Assembly: GCA_023079485.1 (NCBI GenBank)
Contig: CM041115.1
Span: 44,820,305 to 44,884,304 of the forward strand
Length of the DNA stretch: 64,000 nucleotides
Reading direction: 5' to 3'
Source: Archilochus colubris
Taxonomy: Eukaryota; Chordata; Aves; Apodiformes; Trochilidae
Below, piece after piece: positions 47,001 to 60,525 of the stretch. Numbering within the stretch: position 1 is the first letter of the stretch; each line of letters opens with the position of its first letter. The notes beneath the pieces are model-generated. The model was not told the DNA's origin, ran no database searches, and saw only the letters and a list, made by a program, of their open reading frames with translations. Both the position numbers and the translations under genes were made by a program.

Positions 47001-50000
47001 ATCATTAGAGGTGGGGGCTGGCACTCTCAGCCCAGGCTGATTCAGCTGCAATTTAGTGAGTGCAGAACTTCCCAAATGACTGATTGATGATCTTATTATG
47101 TCTGCTTGCAACAGATCTAAGTAACAGAGCACCTGCCTGTAGCAGCTGTAAAGTTTTGTGAACACTTTTAAAAACTAATATATTTACAGGTTTTCAAGAC
47201 TGTTACGATTTCTGTGTGCTCCTTCCAAGGTGGAAATTTTCGGTCGAGAGCCTGCTGAAAAGTTGACTTTTTTTGTTTTCTCTTTCCACCTTCCTCCAAC
47301 AACAGTCACTGCCTGTGTCATGCTGAAGAATATTTTACTGTATTTATTTTGCTGTTTCTTCAGTAACTTTGAAAAAATAAAAAGATTATTTTGCTTGAAC
47401 TCTGCAATATGTTGCAGGCTGAAATGCTGATAATTCTGCTTCTGCTAAGCATTTTTCTTTCACAAGTGATTTCCAAACAGTAACCAAAACTACTCCTACT
47501 CAGTATTCCAGCATGTCAGTATTAAATCAAGACATCCTACAACTTGACTAGGGGAACATATTGTCACTTTTACCATGTTTCTGCATGACACTACGAGGCA
47601 TAGCCATAATTCTGATTGATATACAACTTCCTGCACACTCGTATTCCTACTGCCTTCTTCCTACAGCTGTTAAAGTTGTTCCAGTACTTTAAATAAGAAA
47701 ATGTATGGTTGCTCCTTCCAGCAGACAGAAATTTGGGCAAGAAGTTAGAATCCAATGGGATCTGGCACATGTGAGAATACAGGGACAGGAGACAAAAAAA
47801 AATGTTGAGTTAAGAACATTACCTGAGTACATACAAAAGACAGTCCCTGGGGAAGTAATTAATACTGAAACATGAATGATTATGGATGACTGTAGGATTC
47901 AACCACTTGTGCAGAGGATGAAGGCAGATCCATACCTCTGACCTGGTCCTTCAGCATTGTATTTACAGGCTCAGGGAGCTGATCTGTCAAGACTGTATAC
48001 AACATAGCAGTTTTTAAGGCTTTCTTAACAATTACGACTGCTTAATGAACCTTTGCATTCTGGAGACTACCTCCAGGGCTAAAGCCGTGGGTAGACAATC
48101 ACTGTATAGACAGCACTCCAAAATACAGGTCAATATAATTCATGCTAACTTTCTCAACTTTCAGCTAAAGACACAAACATGAAGCACTCATGTAAAGAAA
48201 ACAAGAAAATGTCAAATAATATGTCAAATCTTTACCTGCCATGGAAGCTTATTGCAAACTCCTGGTTATTTGTTGTTTTTGTCATGTACAGGGAGATTTT
48301 TTAAATCTCCGATGCTGGAATCAGGTGAGTTGTAAAAACCTATCCTTTCTTTCCCCCCCTTTTTAAGAAAAGACAACTTCCCCCAGCCTCAGTCTCCTCA
48401 ACTGTTCACTGCATCAGTGGGTTACATCTTGTCTTAATTAGATTGCAAGCAGCTTCAGACTGCAACTATGATCTTACCCTGTGCTACGAACTGGGGCCCA
48501 AGCATGAGTGGGTCTGCTGAGAGTTTCTATAACACAAACAAACATAATTATTTTTCTTTGTTCATAGGTGTCTTTTCTCTCTGGCTCTTACATAAACAAT
48601 GTTTCCTGGAGCTGAAACTGTAACTTGGCTGTCAGCGTGGGGAGCCAAGGGATGACTGAGCATCCGACAAGATGTACAAATCTCTACCTTATGTTGAGAA
48701 AGAGAATACAGCAGGGTTAACTGGTTCAGAGGTACTCAGAGCAACAAAAAAGCTCAGCATAGGTCATAGACTCAACTCAGAATGATCAGGGATTTTTAAA
48801 AAATGTTTAGTGACAGGAAATTGGTGTGCAGCTAAATGAATTATTTAACTATGAGCCTTCTCTGAACAGTTTCAGTTTTCCAACGAGCTTTTTCTATACC
48901 TTACCCTCTAATGTCTGAAAGCTGAAGTATTTCCACACTGAAATTCTGCCATAGAATCTCGTGGAAGCTTCAGTTAGAAGCAGTATGCACCAGCTTTCCT
49001 CTTTCTGTAAGAATCTCTGGTTATACTTAACCTACCATATGTGCTGCTGCCTGACTCACCTAACCCATTGCCCTCTGCAGTCTACGGAGCAGGGCATGGC
49101 AAACTATCTCCCCATATCACTGGGAGGAATGGGAGAGGTGGGCTTGGGTGCCTGCTTCAGGCTATGGTCAGGGTGTTTCCAGGTACAAAGAAATATCTGA
49201 CAATATTTTATTTTCAGCTCAGTGTTTCCAGGGTAGAGGGAGTGAGGAGTGGGAATACAACATCAGCCTCTGACCATTAATATCCTCTGCCTGTGGAAAA
49301 AGCATGGAGATATGAGGTGGTGTGAGCACTCAGACCTTCGGGGACTAGAATGACAGCCCTTTGGCAGCCAGCTTAGAAATGACAGACTAAAATATCTCTG
49401 TTGAGAAGGACCAAATAGCATGTAGATCTCAATTATAGTGCTGAATGGCATACTTGTATTGATTTTCACCTATAGCAATTTGCTCTTTTTAATTCAGCTT
49501 ACATCTTGTAGTATAGCTTGCATTTTATTTTTGAAGTGTCCTGCCATCTTGTCAGTCTTTTTCTCATCCATGAGGGAATTCTTGTGAAGACTATGGACAG
49601 ATATTTGTTAATTTTTATCCAGAATCAGAGCAGTACCTCACTCTATGAACAGTACCAGTGTAGAGCTTTCCACAGAGCAACATAGTTTAAATGGTGATGT
49701 TCAACTCTAATGTCAGAGCCTGGCCTTTGGACAGGAAAAGTCAGAACAGGTTGTCCTGGCCATTACAGCCACTGTTTTCATACAGACTACTGAGTTTATT
49801 GGTTACATTGCTCATTTATAAGTACAGCTAATGAAATAATTAAAAAAAAAACAAAAAAAAAAACAAACAAGTAACCATCCGTGATCCCTTTGTTCACTTT
49901 GAGTGTTTGGTTGGTGCATATTTGTGAAAACTGCACTAGATCTAGGAAGTCAAAATGATCAGTATAAATTATCAGTGGTCCAGATGCTAGTGAACAACAT

Positions 50001-52069
50001 GTGCAACTTTGTGCTAAGACTTAGAAGATTTCCTGAATCCAAGAACATTTGTCAAAACTTTTTGGCATCTCCTTGAAGAGCACTGGAGCAAACCTTCCTT
50101 GAGGTGCTATAGGCTTGGATTTGGCCCCTTGCAAAGAATGACACAGAAGCTGGCCAGGGTAATCATGAAGGTCCGTGTAGAACACCACAGTGGGAAGAGA
50201 GGGAACCAGGAGAAGACCTGGTGTTTTCAGCCCATTACCTATAGGAGAGTCTGCACTGTGCTGTCTGCTCCTTATGATGGTGCCTTGATTTTGGTGGTCC
50301 AGCTCAGAGAGCAGAGGTCATTAAATAGCAGTACCAACTCCACTGATCCTGGGGAAGTTTGAGGTCCCCTAAGTTGCTGGATGGGGTAGGATGTCTAGCA
50401 CAACAGAAAATAAAAAACTCTGAGATCTCATCTCTTTCACTAACACTTGACTGTGGAATTCACTCAGGAGGATACTACTTGGAAAAAGTGAGAGAAAGAA
50501 AAAGGAGTGGGGGGTATGGACTTTCTGATACTTGGTTTCCCACTGGAAATTAAAACAAGACATTAAGCAACAGGGGTTTGCTCCACTCGGTTGACTTAGA
50601 ACAGCTGCTCACCAATTTCTGCAGTACAGAGAGGAAAAGCAGAACTTTGCCCTGGGTCTGAGCAGCTTTTCAGAAGCAATCCAAGTCAAACTTCCACTCA
50701 ATGACTTCATTCAAAGCTGGTTTACATCATGAAGAGAAACTTCGTTTATTTATTTGTAATAACTTCAGGGTTTTATGGACCCGCAAGAGGATGTAATTTA
50801 AGAAAACATCAGCAAGCTGTTTCAAATAGCAAGGTTTCAAAACAGGCAGTGCCAAAAACTCATCAATGGAAAGGGTTCATTATTAAAATATTAAAAAAAA
50901 AACAGAAAAATATCTTTTGTAGATAACTTTGAAGTAAAAGTTTCCAAAAGTTGAATTTCATTCTTCAACAAATACATATTTTTATATGACTGAAGTCAGT
51001 GAACTGTCACCAGTTAGTGAATAAAGTTGGTAACTGTAAAGTCTATCACCTCAAAGAAATAACACAGCAAATATGTTTTTAAATATCTCATCTTATCCAG
51101 ACCAAGCAGTTAAAAAAAGCATTGGAGAGGCAATTCACCAACTTTAAACCTGGAAAGCTGCAGAGTGTGATCTGATAATGCTTAGGAGCAATGAATACTT
51201 TCTGCTGAGTGACCCAGAATAAATAATTTGGACTATCCATGCCAGGAGTATAAAACAGGCTTAATAGTATTTCCTGATCTGCAGGAGAGTTAGCAGACCC
51301 AATGAAACTCTGCAGATGTTCCATGACTCAGACATGACTGGAGGCTGCTGACTACAATAAGGTCACTGGTTTTATTTCTAATCTGGCTCTTAATGTACCA
51401 GGGCACATGGCATTAATTACATCACCGGTTTGCCCTCTGGTATCACCTATCACTGGAAAAACTCTGCAATGCCTTTTGAGGTCTTCAGGAAGAAGACACA
51501 CAAGTGGACAGGCTGTGGCAGCCTCTCATGGGGGAATCAAAAGGTGGTGGGTGATATGGGAGGGAGAGGCTTGACAGCCGAGGTGTGAGGACTGTCACCC
51601 AGGCAAGGGATGTGCTGGAGCAGCATCTGCTGCCAAGAGGACCTCAGGAGCCCCTGTGTGTGTGAATGGTGAGAGTGGGCAGCAATGGAATGGGGAAGAA
51701 AGGTGGTTTGAAATAAGTCAGAAGAAGGATGAGGGAAGCAGGAGAATGGGGAAGGGAAGACCTTTGGTGGATTTACAGGATCCACATGGTTGTTCACTGC
51801 TCAGCACTTTGAGGTTAAGAACAGAGGCTCTGAATGTGATCCCAGAGATTACAATGGTGCAGGCTGAAGGAAAAAGCTTGGCTGCACAGAGGGTGTTGAC
51901 AGAAGGATTTTGGCTTCCTTAGCCTCCAGACAGTGTGTTACAAAGGAGAAATGCTAGGCAGAAATGGGATCCCTCTGGTGAAAAGCTTTCTGCACAGCCA
52001 GGGCTTGCACTGGCTTGAGGGAAACCGCTGACAGGGTCTTCAAATGAGCAAAAAGTAGAAGTAGAGGTC
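44051..52069. other. Unique non-coding DNA
   Basis: No gene recognised. Minor structures: a small hairpin at 48292-48310 (8 bp arms, 3-base loop), an A-rich tract at 49842-49868, and a block at 47160-47430, with two CpGs in otherwise CpG-free DNA, that could be conserved. A stretch at 45460-45520 (ATAAATCAGAGCAACT ... TTTTACACCAGTGG) faintly resembles an old amniote repeat. Confidence 0.6.
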
Positions 52070-52096
52070 AAAAAAAAAAAAAAAAAAAAAAAAAAA
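52070..52096. repeat. Homopolymer tract, 27 A
   Basis: Uninterrupted run of 27 A with no recognisable retrocopy to its left. Confidence 0.85.
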
Positions 52097-52474
52097 TCCA
52101 GGAATTTGTAGGGCACACCAAAGCAGGTTTCAGTCCCACCAGGTTAAGATCTCACCAGGTTAACATTAGCTGGGTTCACAGAGATATAGCTGGACCTGGG
52201 AGAAAAGTGCAGAGGAGTTTGTAAGGCTAAGGAAGAGCAGAGAGAGTGGGTGCTGAAAAATTGAGTTGTATTTTTGTGATTTATTATAATTTTAAATGCA
52301 GATTTTAAATTTGTAGATTTGTTTATATTATTTAGTAGATATATTTAATATTAATATTAATACTTAAGAATAAATCCTATTAAGTACTGATAAAAGCATT
52401 TAAGTTCTGGATATGTAAATACTTTGAAATTCCAAGAGATTCATGAGAAAGCATTACTGACTGTGTCTGGGATT

Positions 52475-52521
52475 AGAAAATAAAATAAATATAAATAAAT
52501 AAATTAATAAATAAATAAAAA
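52475..52521. repeat. (AAAT)n simple repeat
   Basis: Imperfect AAATAAAT units, interrupted once by ATTAAT. Confidence 0.85.
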
Positions 52522-52857
52522 GTAAAGGGTTACAAACCATCCTGCTGAATGGTGAGAGGAAGTTGTGAAGTTTATAAACCTAAACCCCTCCAGTACAGAA
52601 ATATCTCAAAGACAGTTCATACCACTCATTTGTTTATCACTTGCAAAAGTGAGAAATGGTCCCTCATGTGTTGGAAATGGCACATAAGCAATTGCTACAA
52701 AACGCTTCAAAGAAATTGATAGTTATGGTGGGAGAGCCACTGATTCTAGGAAAAAAGTGACTGAGAATCTGAAGGTAGAGGAAGATTAACCATAGTATCA
52801 AAAGGGAGGTTGAGCAGATAGAAAGAGGTAAGAACAGCAGAATAAGGATGCTGAATC

Positions 52858-52945
52858 AAAAGAAAGAGAAAAAAAAAGAAAAAAAAAAGAAAAGAAAAAA
52901 AAAGAAAAGAAAAAAAAAGGAAAAAAAAAAAAAAGAAAAAAAAAG
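52858..52945. repeat. Pure purine A/G tract
   Basis: About 88 consecutive purines, mostly A runs of 7-14 separated by single G or GG. Strand-asymmetric, and could form triplex or bent DNA. It lies some 235 bases upstream of the decayed CR1 remnant at 53180. Confidence 0.85.
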
Positions 52946-53179
52946 CAGATTATTAAACAGAGAACTGGTGCAAATCATGAGCTCCTAGGACTCATCATGG
53001 GAGCAAACGCCCTTGCTAGTAAAGACATGATGTGACCATGACCATGCAGCCCTGGGACTGCAGCAGTTCATGGATCACAGCATGAAACATCCAGGTCCTT
53101 ACTTCTTTGAACTGTGGCAATTACTAACATACAGGGCCCTCTGGAGAATATGATCAGAATACAAAATAGTCTTGGTAAA

Positions 53180-53870
53180 TTAGAGACATGAAGTCTTCAA
53201 GATGAAATGCAATAAAGGCCATAAAATAAAATAATTTAAAAAATCAGATTTTAAGAAAAATCTAAATACCCAGACATGAGATAAGAAAGACTATGACTTC
53301 TCAGCAGTATTGTAGAATGTGATCTCGAAGTCATAGACAATCACAAGAGCATGACTTCCTGTTTCAGCATTAGGATAAAAGCAAATCTTGCTCTTCGGTG
53401 TTTCACCTGGAACATCTAACCAGTGAAAAAAGTAGTCAGAGTTCTACTAAGGGTACATTGTTAAGGCTTCATCTGATGTACTGAGTCCAGCTTTGGGAAC
53501 CACACTTCAAGAAAGATGTAGACAAATTGAAGAGAGTGCAAAGGAGAGAAGCAAGAATGATCAGAGGTTTAGAAAACATGACCTACAAGAAAAGGTTGAA
53601 AGAACAGGGTTTGTTTAGTCTAGAAAAGAGAAGACTAAGCATGAGGCTCTAGGGGAGGAGGAGGAAGGGATAACAATTTCCCAATATGTAAAATGTTGTT
53701 ATGTAGAGAACAGTGATCAATGGTTTTCCACATCCACTGAGGACAGAATATGAAAAAGTGCACTAACATGAGCAAAGAAAATAGATTTGAGAACTCTACA
53801 GTCCAAGGCCAGTGAATAGGATATTAGAGAGGTTCACAGGAGAATCTTCATTTTTAAAAGCTATTATCCA
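53180..53870 (+). mobile_element. Ancient CR1/L3-like LINE remnant 2
   Basis: The plus strand follows the C-terminal half of an old CR1/L3 ORF2. It starts with AAGATGAAATGCAATAA near 53201. ACTGAGTCCAGCTTTGGGAA and CCACACTTCAAGAAAGATGT (about 53480-53520) code for the Q-F-W-A-P region. They are followed by AGAAAACATGACCTACAAG and TTTGTTTAGTCTAGAAAAG (about 53571-53628), which encode the L-x-x-L-E-K-R-R-L region. CACATCCACTGAGGACAG (about 53730) matches the segment just after ORF2. All frames are broken. It is distinctly older than CR1-A to F and comparable in decay to the remnant at 29265. Confidence 0.75.
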
Positions 53871-56800
53871 AACATCTGTCAGGTATGGTCTTTTTCTACG
53901 TAAGCCTGCCTTATTTTTCAGCTATATCGAGTCCTGAAGTCCTTTCCAAATACTCAGTTCAAATTTTTAGAGGTAGTTTGCATACTAATCTTCTAATCTG
54001 TTCAGACAGTGCATGCTGAACACCTTGCCCATTGGAAGCAGGGCTATCCCTAGCATTATCAACACAGATCTGTGTAGCAGCTTTGATTCATCTCTGCTGT
54101 TTGCAGCAAGTGAAGATTCCAAAGGTCACACTTTATGGGATTCTACCATTAAGATTTTGTGTTGCAATGCTTCAGGATCCTTTACTTGTCACTGCATTGT
54201 GGCTTTGCTTGTTGGGAATAACAGTGTTTACTCTTGTTTCTTTTTAAAAATACTTGGACATCATTTAAGGATGTTTCTATGTTTGGTGCTCTTTCAAATG
54301 GATCACCTCAGTCTTCATATACTCATGCCCTTTTTGGCTTCTCTAATGTAGCTGCCATCAGGGCCATCAGTACAATCAATATCTCCTGCCTAGAAAATAA
54401 GATTAAGATTACAACCCAAACCACTCTATGATTCTGTGATCAGTAGTTTCACATTATGACTGAGATGTGTAAATTTTAACACTTGATTATTAATAACTGG
54501 AGCTGTATCCCAACTAACTGTCCAAATTTAAAAACCAATAACAACAGTTTTCTAGTGTACTGGGGCTCCTACAAGTGCCCTGCCTCTGTGTAAACCCACA
54601 GATAATATAAGAAACTGGCTGCAGCTACTGTAGTTAACTACTCAGTTAACTCAGTCCAGGTAATAGACTTGTTTCCTCTTATCAGATCAAGAAAATTTTG
54701 TAAGTAAAATTTAGGCCTCTTAATAATAAGTGAAAAGTAAACAGAAATTTGTATGCAAAACCAAAACAGCAACTTTTGTGCATAGTAGGAGTACATATGA
54801 CATCAGCAGTACACGGAGAAAACTTAATGAATGTTATCCTTGCACAAACAAAATCACTAGGAGTGATGATAACTCAATCATCACTATGTAAGTTAAGACT
54901 CCAGGCAAAGATTGCTTGCAGAATAACATACATGTAGCCAAATTTCCGAAGTAAAATCAAATTTTTAACTTAATTTTCACAATTCTAAATCCACTATAGA
55001 TCACTTTGCCCATGGTTTTTTGTTCACAATTTGTGTAGACTTCTCCCCATTGCTTATAGTTATGAGTTGATTAAATTGGCTGAAAATCCTCCTGTTTGTC
55101 ACCATGACCTGTTATGGCAGCTTTTAGATTCTACAGCTGATTCATTTATTCAAACCATTATTTGCATTTCACTATTTTTATGAAAAAAAATTCTGAAATG
55201 ATATATTAATTGTAGACATTTTGTAGTTATTAACATAACTCCAAAATCAACTTTGTGAGATCAATGCTGATGGCATGGTGTGTGACCAACATATCATGAA
55301 TATTTCAATAATATAAAGGTGATATAGCTTAAGTAAAAGGTAATTTTTCTAATTTCATGTTTGGTTTTGAATTGTCTCCTAAGCTGGTCTGAGATTTAAG
55401 TGTGGAAGCTGCATCTCTTCTTGCTGCAGTGCAGAGTTTGACATGAAATGGTAAATTGAACCAGGATCATATCTTCATCCAAGGACTATCGGACACTGAA
55501 AATATTCCTCTCCTGGTTCATCTAGGTTACAGAATTTACTCTGTCTCATATCTTAAATTGTATGCTTGATGGTTTTCTTCCTAAAGTGAACAGGCTTTCA
55601 GCAATCTGGGAATGTCTTTCCCCAGTGATGACAGCCAGAGCAATGATGGCACACTGCAGGAATGCCTGCAGGCTGACAAAGACAGCTGAAGGGCTTTGTC
55701 CACCCAACACAGAGCAGCATTCGCACTCCCTGTCTGCCCATTTCTACCCCTGCCTGCAAAACAGTACCCAGGGCCACACCAGGGATGTTTTCCTTTCCTG
55801 ACTGTGGCATTTCTGATGCAGCTCAGATACTCTTGTTCTGAATGACAGCAGCTAAGCCATCTTTTAGGGCTTAGTAGATTTCTCCAAGGAGGCAGGAAAC
55901 AGATGGGAAATGAATGGGTTCAGGAGCACTGGGAAAGATGAGTGGTGATACAGGCAAGACCACAGGTGGAAGAAAACGAATGCTGCCAAACAGCAGGCTA
56001 CTTTTTCTTATGCTTTGTGATGAGTGAGAAAACCCCAGGACAAGCAGAAAAATTACTAATTTCTCACAAATTACTCTCTTAAATCTGGTCAGAAGCTTTA
56101 CCATAGTAATTTCCACAGCAGTATTGAATTTGTCAAACACTGTTGAAGAAACCCACTGCAGTTCTCCCTGCAGTTGCTTTCAGAGCTGTCAGAATGCACC
56201 TTCCAATTAGTGATGGGACTACCTGCTCTGCACCATCCTCTGTGCCCTGCCACACTGTGGGCAGATGCTCCTGAGCTTTCCTACCAGAGCTCCTCCCATG
56301 CTGCTTTGGAGCAAAGAGTGCAGCTTTCCCACTGAGACCTGCAATGAAGGTACCTCCCTTGGGTTGCAAACAGGATTGTTTCCCCAGCAAAGCCTCAGCT
56401 TGGATAAGGCAGTCACAGTATTCACAAGTTCTCCAAGACTTAGTTCTTCCATGCAAGCACCCCTCCCCCGCCTTGAAGAGCACCTCACCTAGTGTCTGTG
56501 AGGCTTCTGATTCTTGTTTGACATCCCTTGTTTACAAAGCAAACAGAATGTTCCTTTTAACACATATCATGCTAAGTTTATTAATGAAGAAAACAATCCC
56601 AGGGGGTCAGCCCAGGGGACCCTTGAAACCTGCCAGCAAAAACTCTTCAAAAGCTCAACGCGTCAGATCCTCCAAAACGATATTTCACACAATGAAGTAA
56701 AAATAATATTTTTCTTTCAGCCTTTCCAGCCGCTTTTGTGGAGAGCAGACAGAAATTATTTTCTTACTCTGCTCCCAGAGCATAGATCCGTATGAAGCTG

Positions 56801-59611
56801 CGTTTATTTGCTTAACACGATGATTTCATCCTAAATGTCTCGACAGCAAATAGTTGGTGGTTTAATAAAGGCTCTTTGAAAGAAGGGCCTAAGCAGTTAT
56901 TTGTACAGGGAATATGTGAAGTATGTGGCTCTCAGGAGGAGAGATAGAAATGACTGTTGTGACTGAGGGATGTACGGAGGACCCTAAAATCCCTTCTGTC
57001 TGCCACAGTAAGAATGGTAAGTCCCGTGTCTCTATTTCCTTGCAGCCACCAAGCTGAGATGCTGCAGCAGACTGTGGGGATGAAAGTGGTCTGACATTAT
57101 TATTAGCAAGTGACTGGTATGCCTTCTCCAAAGAAGATGCTCCTACAGAAGGTAAAGGATTTGATGGTTTTGCAGAACAGTTTGATTATGAAAGCAATAA
57201 ACTAATGATAAACAGGCTTGGAGCTGACTGGTGAGCCTTGTGCAGCCATCAAGAGAGAAAAAATGTGTGCTGAAATGACTGGAAGTGAAGTTTGATGTGT
57301 CCTTTTCTTCATCAGCTGGATTTTCCAGCAGTCAAAGAGTCCCTGAAATGTCCATAAGCACCTGCTGTCTCTGCAGAGGCATCTCTCTCTGGGAATGTCT
57401 ACTGGGAAGCAGGTCTTACATACACCACATGGATGCACACACGTGGGTGTACACACCAACTTCATGGAAGCACTCAGCACAGTTCTGGAAATGGATGGCA
57501 CAAGGTGTCAAATGGGAACCTTCCCTCCAAAGGGTGTAGCAATATTGAATATCAGATGTATGACATTTGAATTCTGTTCTTAAGCTTGCAAAAAGTTTCA
57601 TGTTTGTTGTTTTATTTTCAACTGAATGAATCATTATTCAGTTGGTTCTTAATTTAGCATCTCTACAGTTGAGCAAAGGTGTCTAGCTGCAGAAACTGGG
57701 TCAAGTTCAACTCTAGATCGAGGGTGTGGGGTAGGCTGTGAACTTTATTTACATTCATACTTTTAGGACTGACAGTTTCAGTGTAATTTGATTTTGGACA
57801 ATGTTTCTAGATTCTGTTGATATTTACTTCATATAGACTATATACTGTGTAGGCTAAGACTGCAAATGCTATCCTCCAAAGTTAATAGATTTTAAAAATA
57901 ATTCATGCAATGCACTTGCAGTTTCCATTAACAGGTAGTAACACAGAGCCACATGTGTTGCTCTGTTACACATACGTAAGCATGTACTAACTGATGAAAA
58001 TAGAGCAATAGTAGTGAAACTTGAACTTATCTATTAGGTATGAGAACAGAGCTGTCCCACAAGTACTGCTGCTCTAACATGATTTTATAATGAGTGCTGA
58101 TATTTTTATAATACAAAAGAAAAAAAGCTTGTCTTCATAAAGCCATTTGTGAATATTTTAATTGCACTTTCTCATTCTACTAATTATATTACTTACACTG
58201 TCACTGAAATTTGAAACGCAAAGTTAACTGGGGGCTTCAGAGGATTCAAGCCTTTATCCAAGGATCAGTGGAGCACTTTGAAGTGAAAAATCGTTGTGAC
58301 CTGTCATTTATCTTCCTCAGTATGGTCACATGTGCACTGTAGTGGAGCAGGATGGATGGAAGTGGGGAGTTTGCAAAATTCAATACTGATTATGTAATAT
58401 TAATAAAAACATATTACTACTTATAATTAATTAATTATGATCTGAATCATAACTGTAACCAGAAAATGAGATGATTCAAAAAGCATGCAAACAATGTGAT
58501 TTTTTTAACTTCTAAAGTGTGGAAGACGGTGTGATACATGAAATAAAAATGGAAATAGGAGATGGGAAAAAAAGTTAACTATCTTCATGCTTTGCACAAA
58601 ACCATTGTTGCAGCATTGAGTCTTGTTGCAGCAGAGTCTTGTCTCTTAAACCGAAATGTTTTGCAACGTGAGCTTTGTACTCCTCCATTTGCAGATGCAA
58701 GTTAAAATCAGATCTTGCTAAACTCTAATTGGGCACTCAGATCAGTAAGCTCTAAGAAGGTGAACTGACCTGAAGAGACATTCAGAAATGTCTGTCCGAT
58801 GCTGAGAAATCCAGAACACAGCGGAAGGAAAGCACAGGCTGACAAATCTCCCATCCACCTGCTCTAGCTCCCAGTCTGGGTGGATGCACTGAAGGTGGTA
58901 AGGAAGCAGTCTGTCTGAGCATCATCGAGCCTCTGCTCATCTCAGTTGGCATCCAGGGCAGAACCATTTTGCACCTGTGCTGGGACTGACAAAGAGCAGC
59001 CTGTGGTTACTGCTAGCTGTAGGCCATGTTTCACCACCTCTTTCCTTCTTTCCCATAGTGCTTGTAGCTGTTTGTCCAAATCATAGGTATGACCTCCAAA
59101 GCTCTATGAATAGATGAGCCTTCATAAGACAGAACATCACTGACTTGCACAATGACAATTTTGCTGGACATCCACATGCTGTTATCCCCCCAGCTTCAGG
59201 TATTTTTAATATCAGCGTTTCAGGCATCTCAAAAAATATTTACCACCTGCCTGCTGATTTCTATAACTTTATTAGTGTTTTAAGAGTGATCATCCATGCA
59301 TAACTTACCAAAATCATAGAGAAAAGAAGTATTTTTATTACAGAAGTGGTGTATTTTGGTGCTCAATCCCTTTACAGACAGGATTTTAAGTCATGGTATG
59401 TATGACTTCACATGGCCAAATCAGCCTTTTTACTTAGGTTGTTACCATGCTGGAAAGACAAATTCTGCAAAGCAAGGTTGAGTGATAGGAAGGTGACAAC
59501 ACATACCCAAGAGACCTAACCTGCCTGGCAGCATGCACTGCTTGTCCTTAATGCAGCTTGAAATTGTATCTGATCTGAGGAGCAGTTAAGAAACCCCAAC
59601 ACATCCCACTG
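53871..59611. other. Unique non-coding DNA
   Basis: No gene recognised. CCACTCTATGATTCTGTGAT at about 54420-54440 looks like a bare CR1 tail, but no CR1 body precedes it. The block 56690-56880, with several CpGs and CTTTCAG, may be conserved. A 16 bp palindrome of TAATTA units lies at 58423-58438. Confidence 0.6.
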
Positions 59612-60525
59612 CAGGAGAAGATCAAATTTGAGACTGCCTAAAAAACCTGGAAGTGCACAAGTCAATGGGACCTTATGAAGTACCTCCACAAGTCCCAGGG
59701 GAACTGGTGGATGAAGTTGTAAAGCAGCCTTTCATTATTTTGAAAAGTCATGTCAGTCTGGTGAATGGGAAACTGATTGTAAAAGTGGAAATATAGCCTC
59801 CATTTTCAAAAAGGAGAGAAAGAAATATCTGGGTACCCACAGACCAGTCGGTTTACCCCTGTGCCCAGCAAGATCATAGAACAAGTCCTCGTGAAGTCTC
59901 TGCTAAGGCACATGGAAACTGAGGCAGCAACCTGCATGGCTTCACCAAGGGCAAATCATGCCTGACAGATCTTTTTTCAAGGGGGTCACAGTACTGGTGG
60001 GCAGAGCAGCTGATGTGTTCTCTGGACTTGTGCAAAGTGTTCAACACTGTCCCGCTAGACAATCTCATCTCTAAATTGGAAGGATATGGATTTGATGGAT
60101 GGACCATTCAATGGATAAGAAAATGGCTGGATGGTTGTACTCAAAGAATAATGGTCAACAGCTTGATATTTAAATGAGGGCCAGAGATGAGTGGCATGCC
60201 ACAGGGACTGGAGCTGGGACAGGTGATGTTTAGAATCTTTGTTGGTGACATGGATGGTGGGATTCAAGTGCACCCCCGGCATGATTGCCAACTACACCAA
60301 GCTGTGTGGTGTGGTCAACATGCTGGAGAGAAGGCCATCCAGAGGGACCTTGACAGGCTTGAGAAGTGGCCCCATGCCATCTCATTAAGTTCAGTGAGGC
60401 CAAGTGCAAGGTCCTGCACCTGGTTTGGAGCAATCCCAAGAACAAATGCAGGTTAGGGAAAAAACAGATGAAGAACAATCCTGAGGAAAAGGGCTTGGAG
60501 GTGTTATTGTTGAATAAGCCTTTAG
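59612..60525 (+). mobile_element. CR1-E: internal CR1 LINE fragment
   Basis: The plus strand follows CR1 ORF2 from the region before the palm (CACAAGTCAATGGGACC, about 59655), through motif A to about the stretch CTTGGAGGTGTTATTG (about 60495). It stops short of the 3' end, so both ends are missing. Its closest relative among the copies here is not determined, and it differs from CR1-A at most CpG positions. Confidence 0.94.
59618..60520 (+). pseudogene. CR1-E reverse transcriptase remnant
   Basis: Motif A reads S-L-D-L-C-K-V-F-N-T-V-P (about 60018-60053), with the second conserved Asp changed to Asn. Motif B reads SGMPQGLELGQVMFRIFV (frame 60187-60456). The motif C region (FADDTKL in CR1) is reduced to sequence coding approximately I-A-N-Y-T-K-L in another frame, so the catalytic pair is lost. 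Downstream, the segment for AIQRDLDRLEKW and, frame-shifted, FSEAKCKVLHLVW persists. Stops and frameshifts throughout make it non-functional. Confidence 0.88.

Noticed and set aside
54405..54440. CCACTCTATGATTCTGTGATC resembling a plus-strand CR1 tail
   Set aside because: The preceding 400 bases show no CR1 body. It may be a relic, but not enough to call an element.
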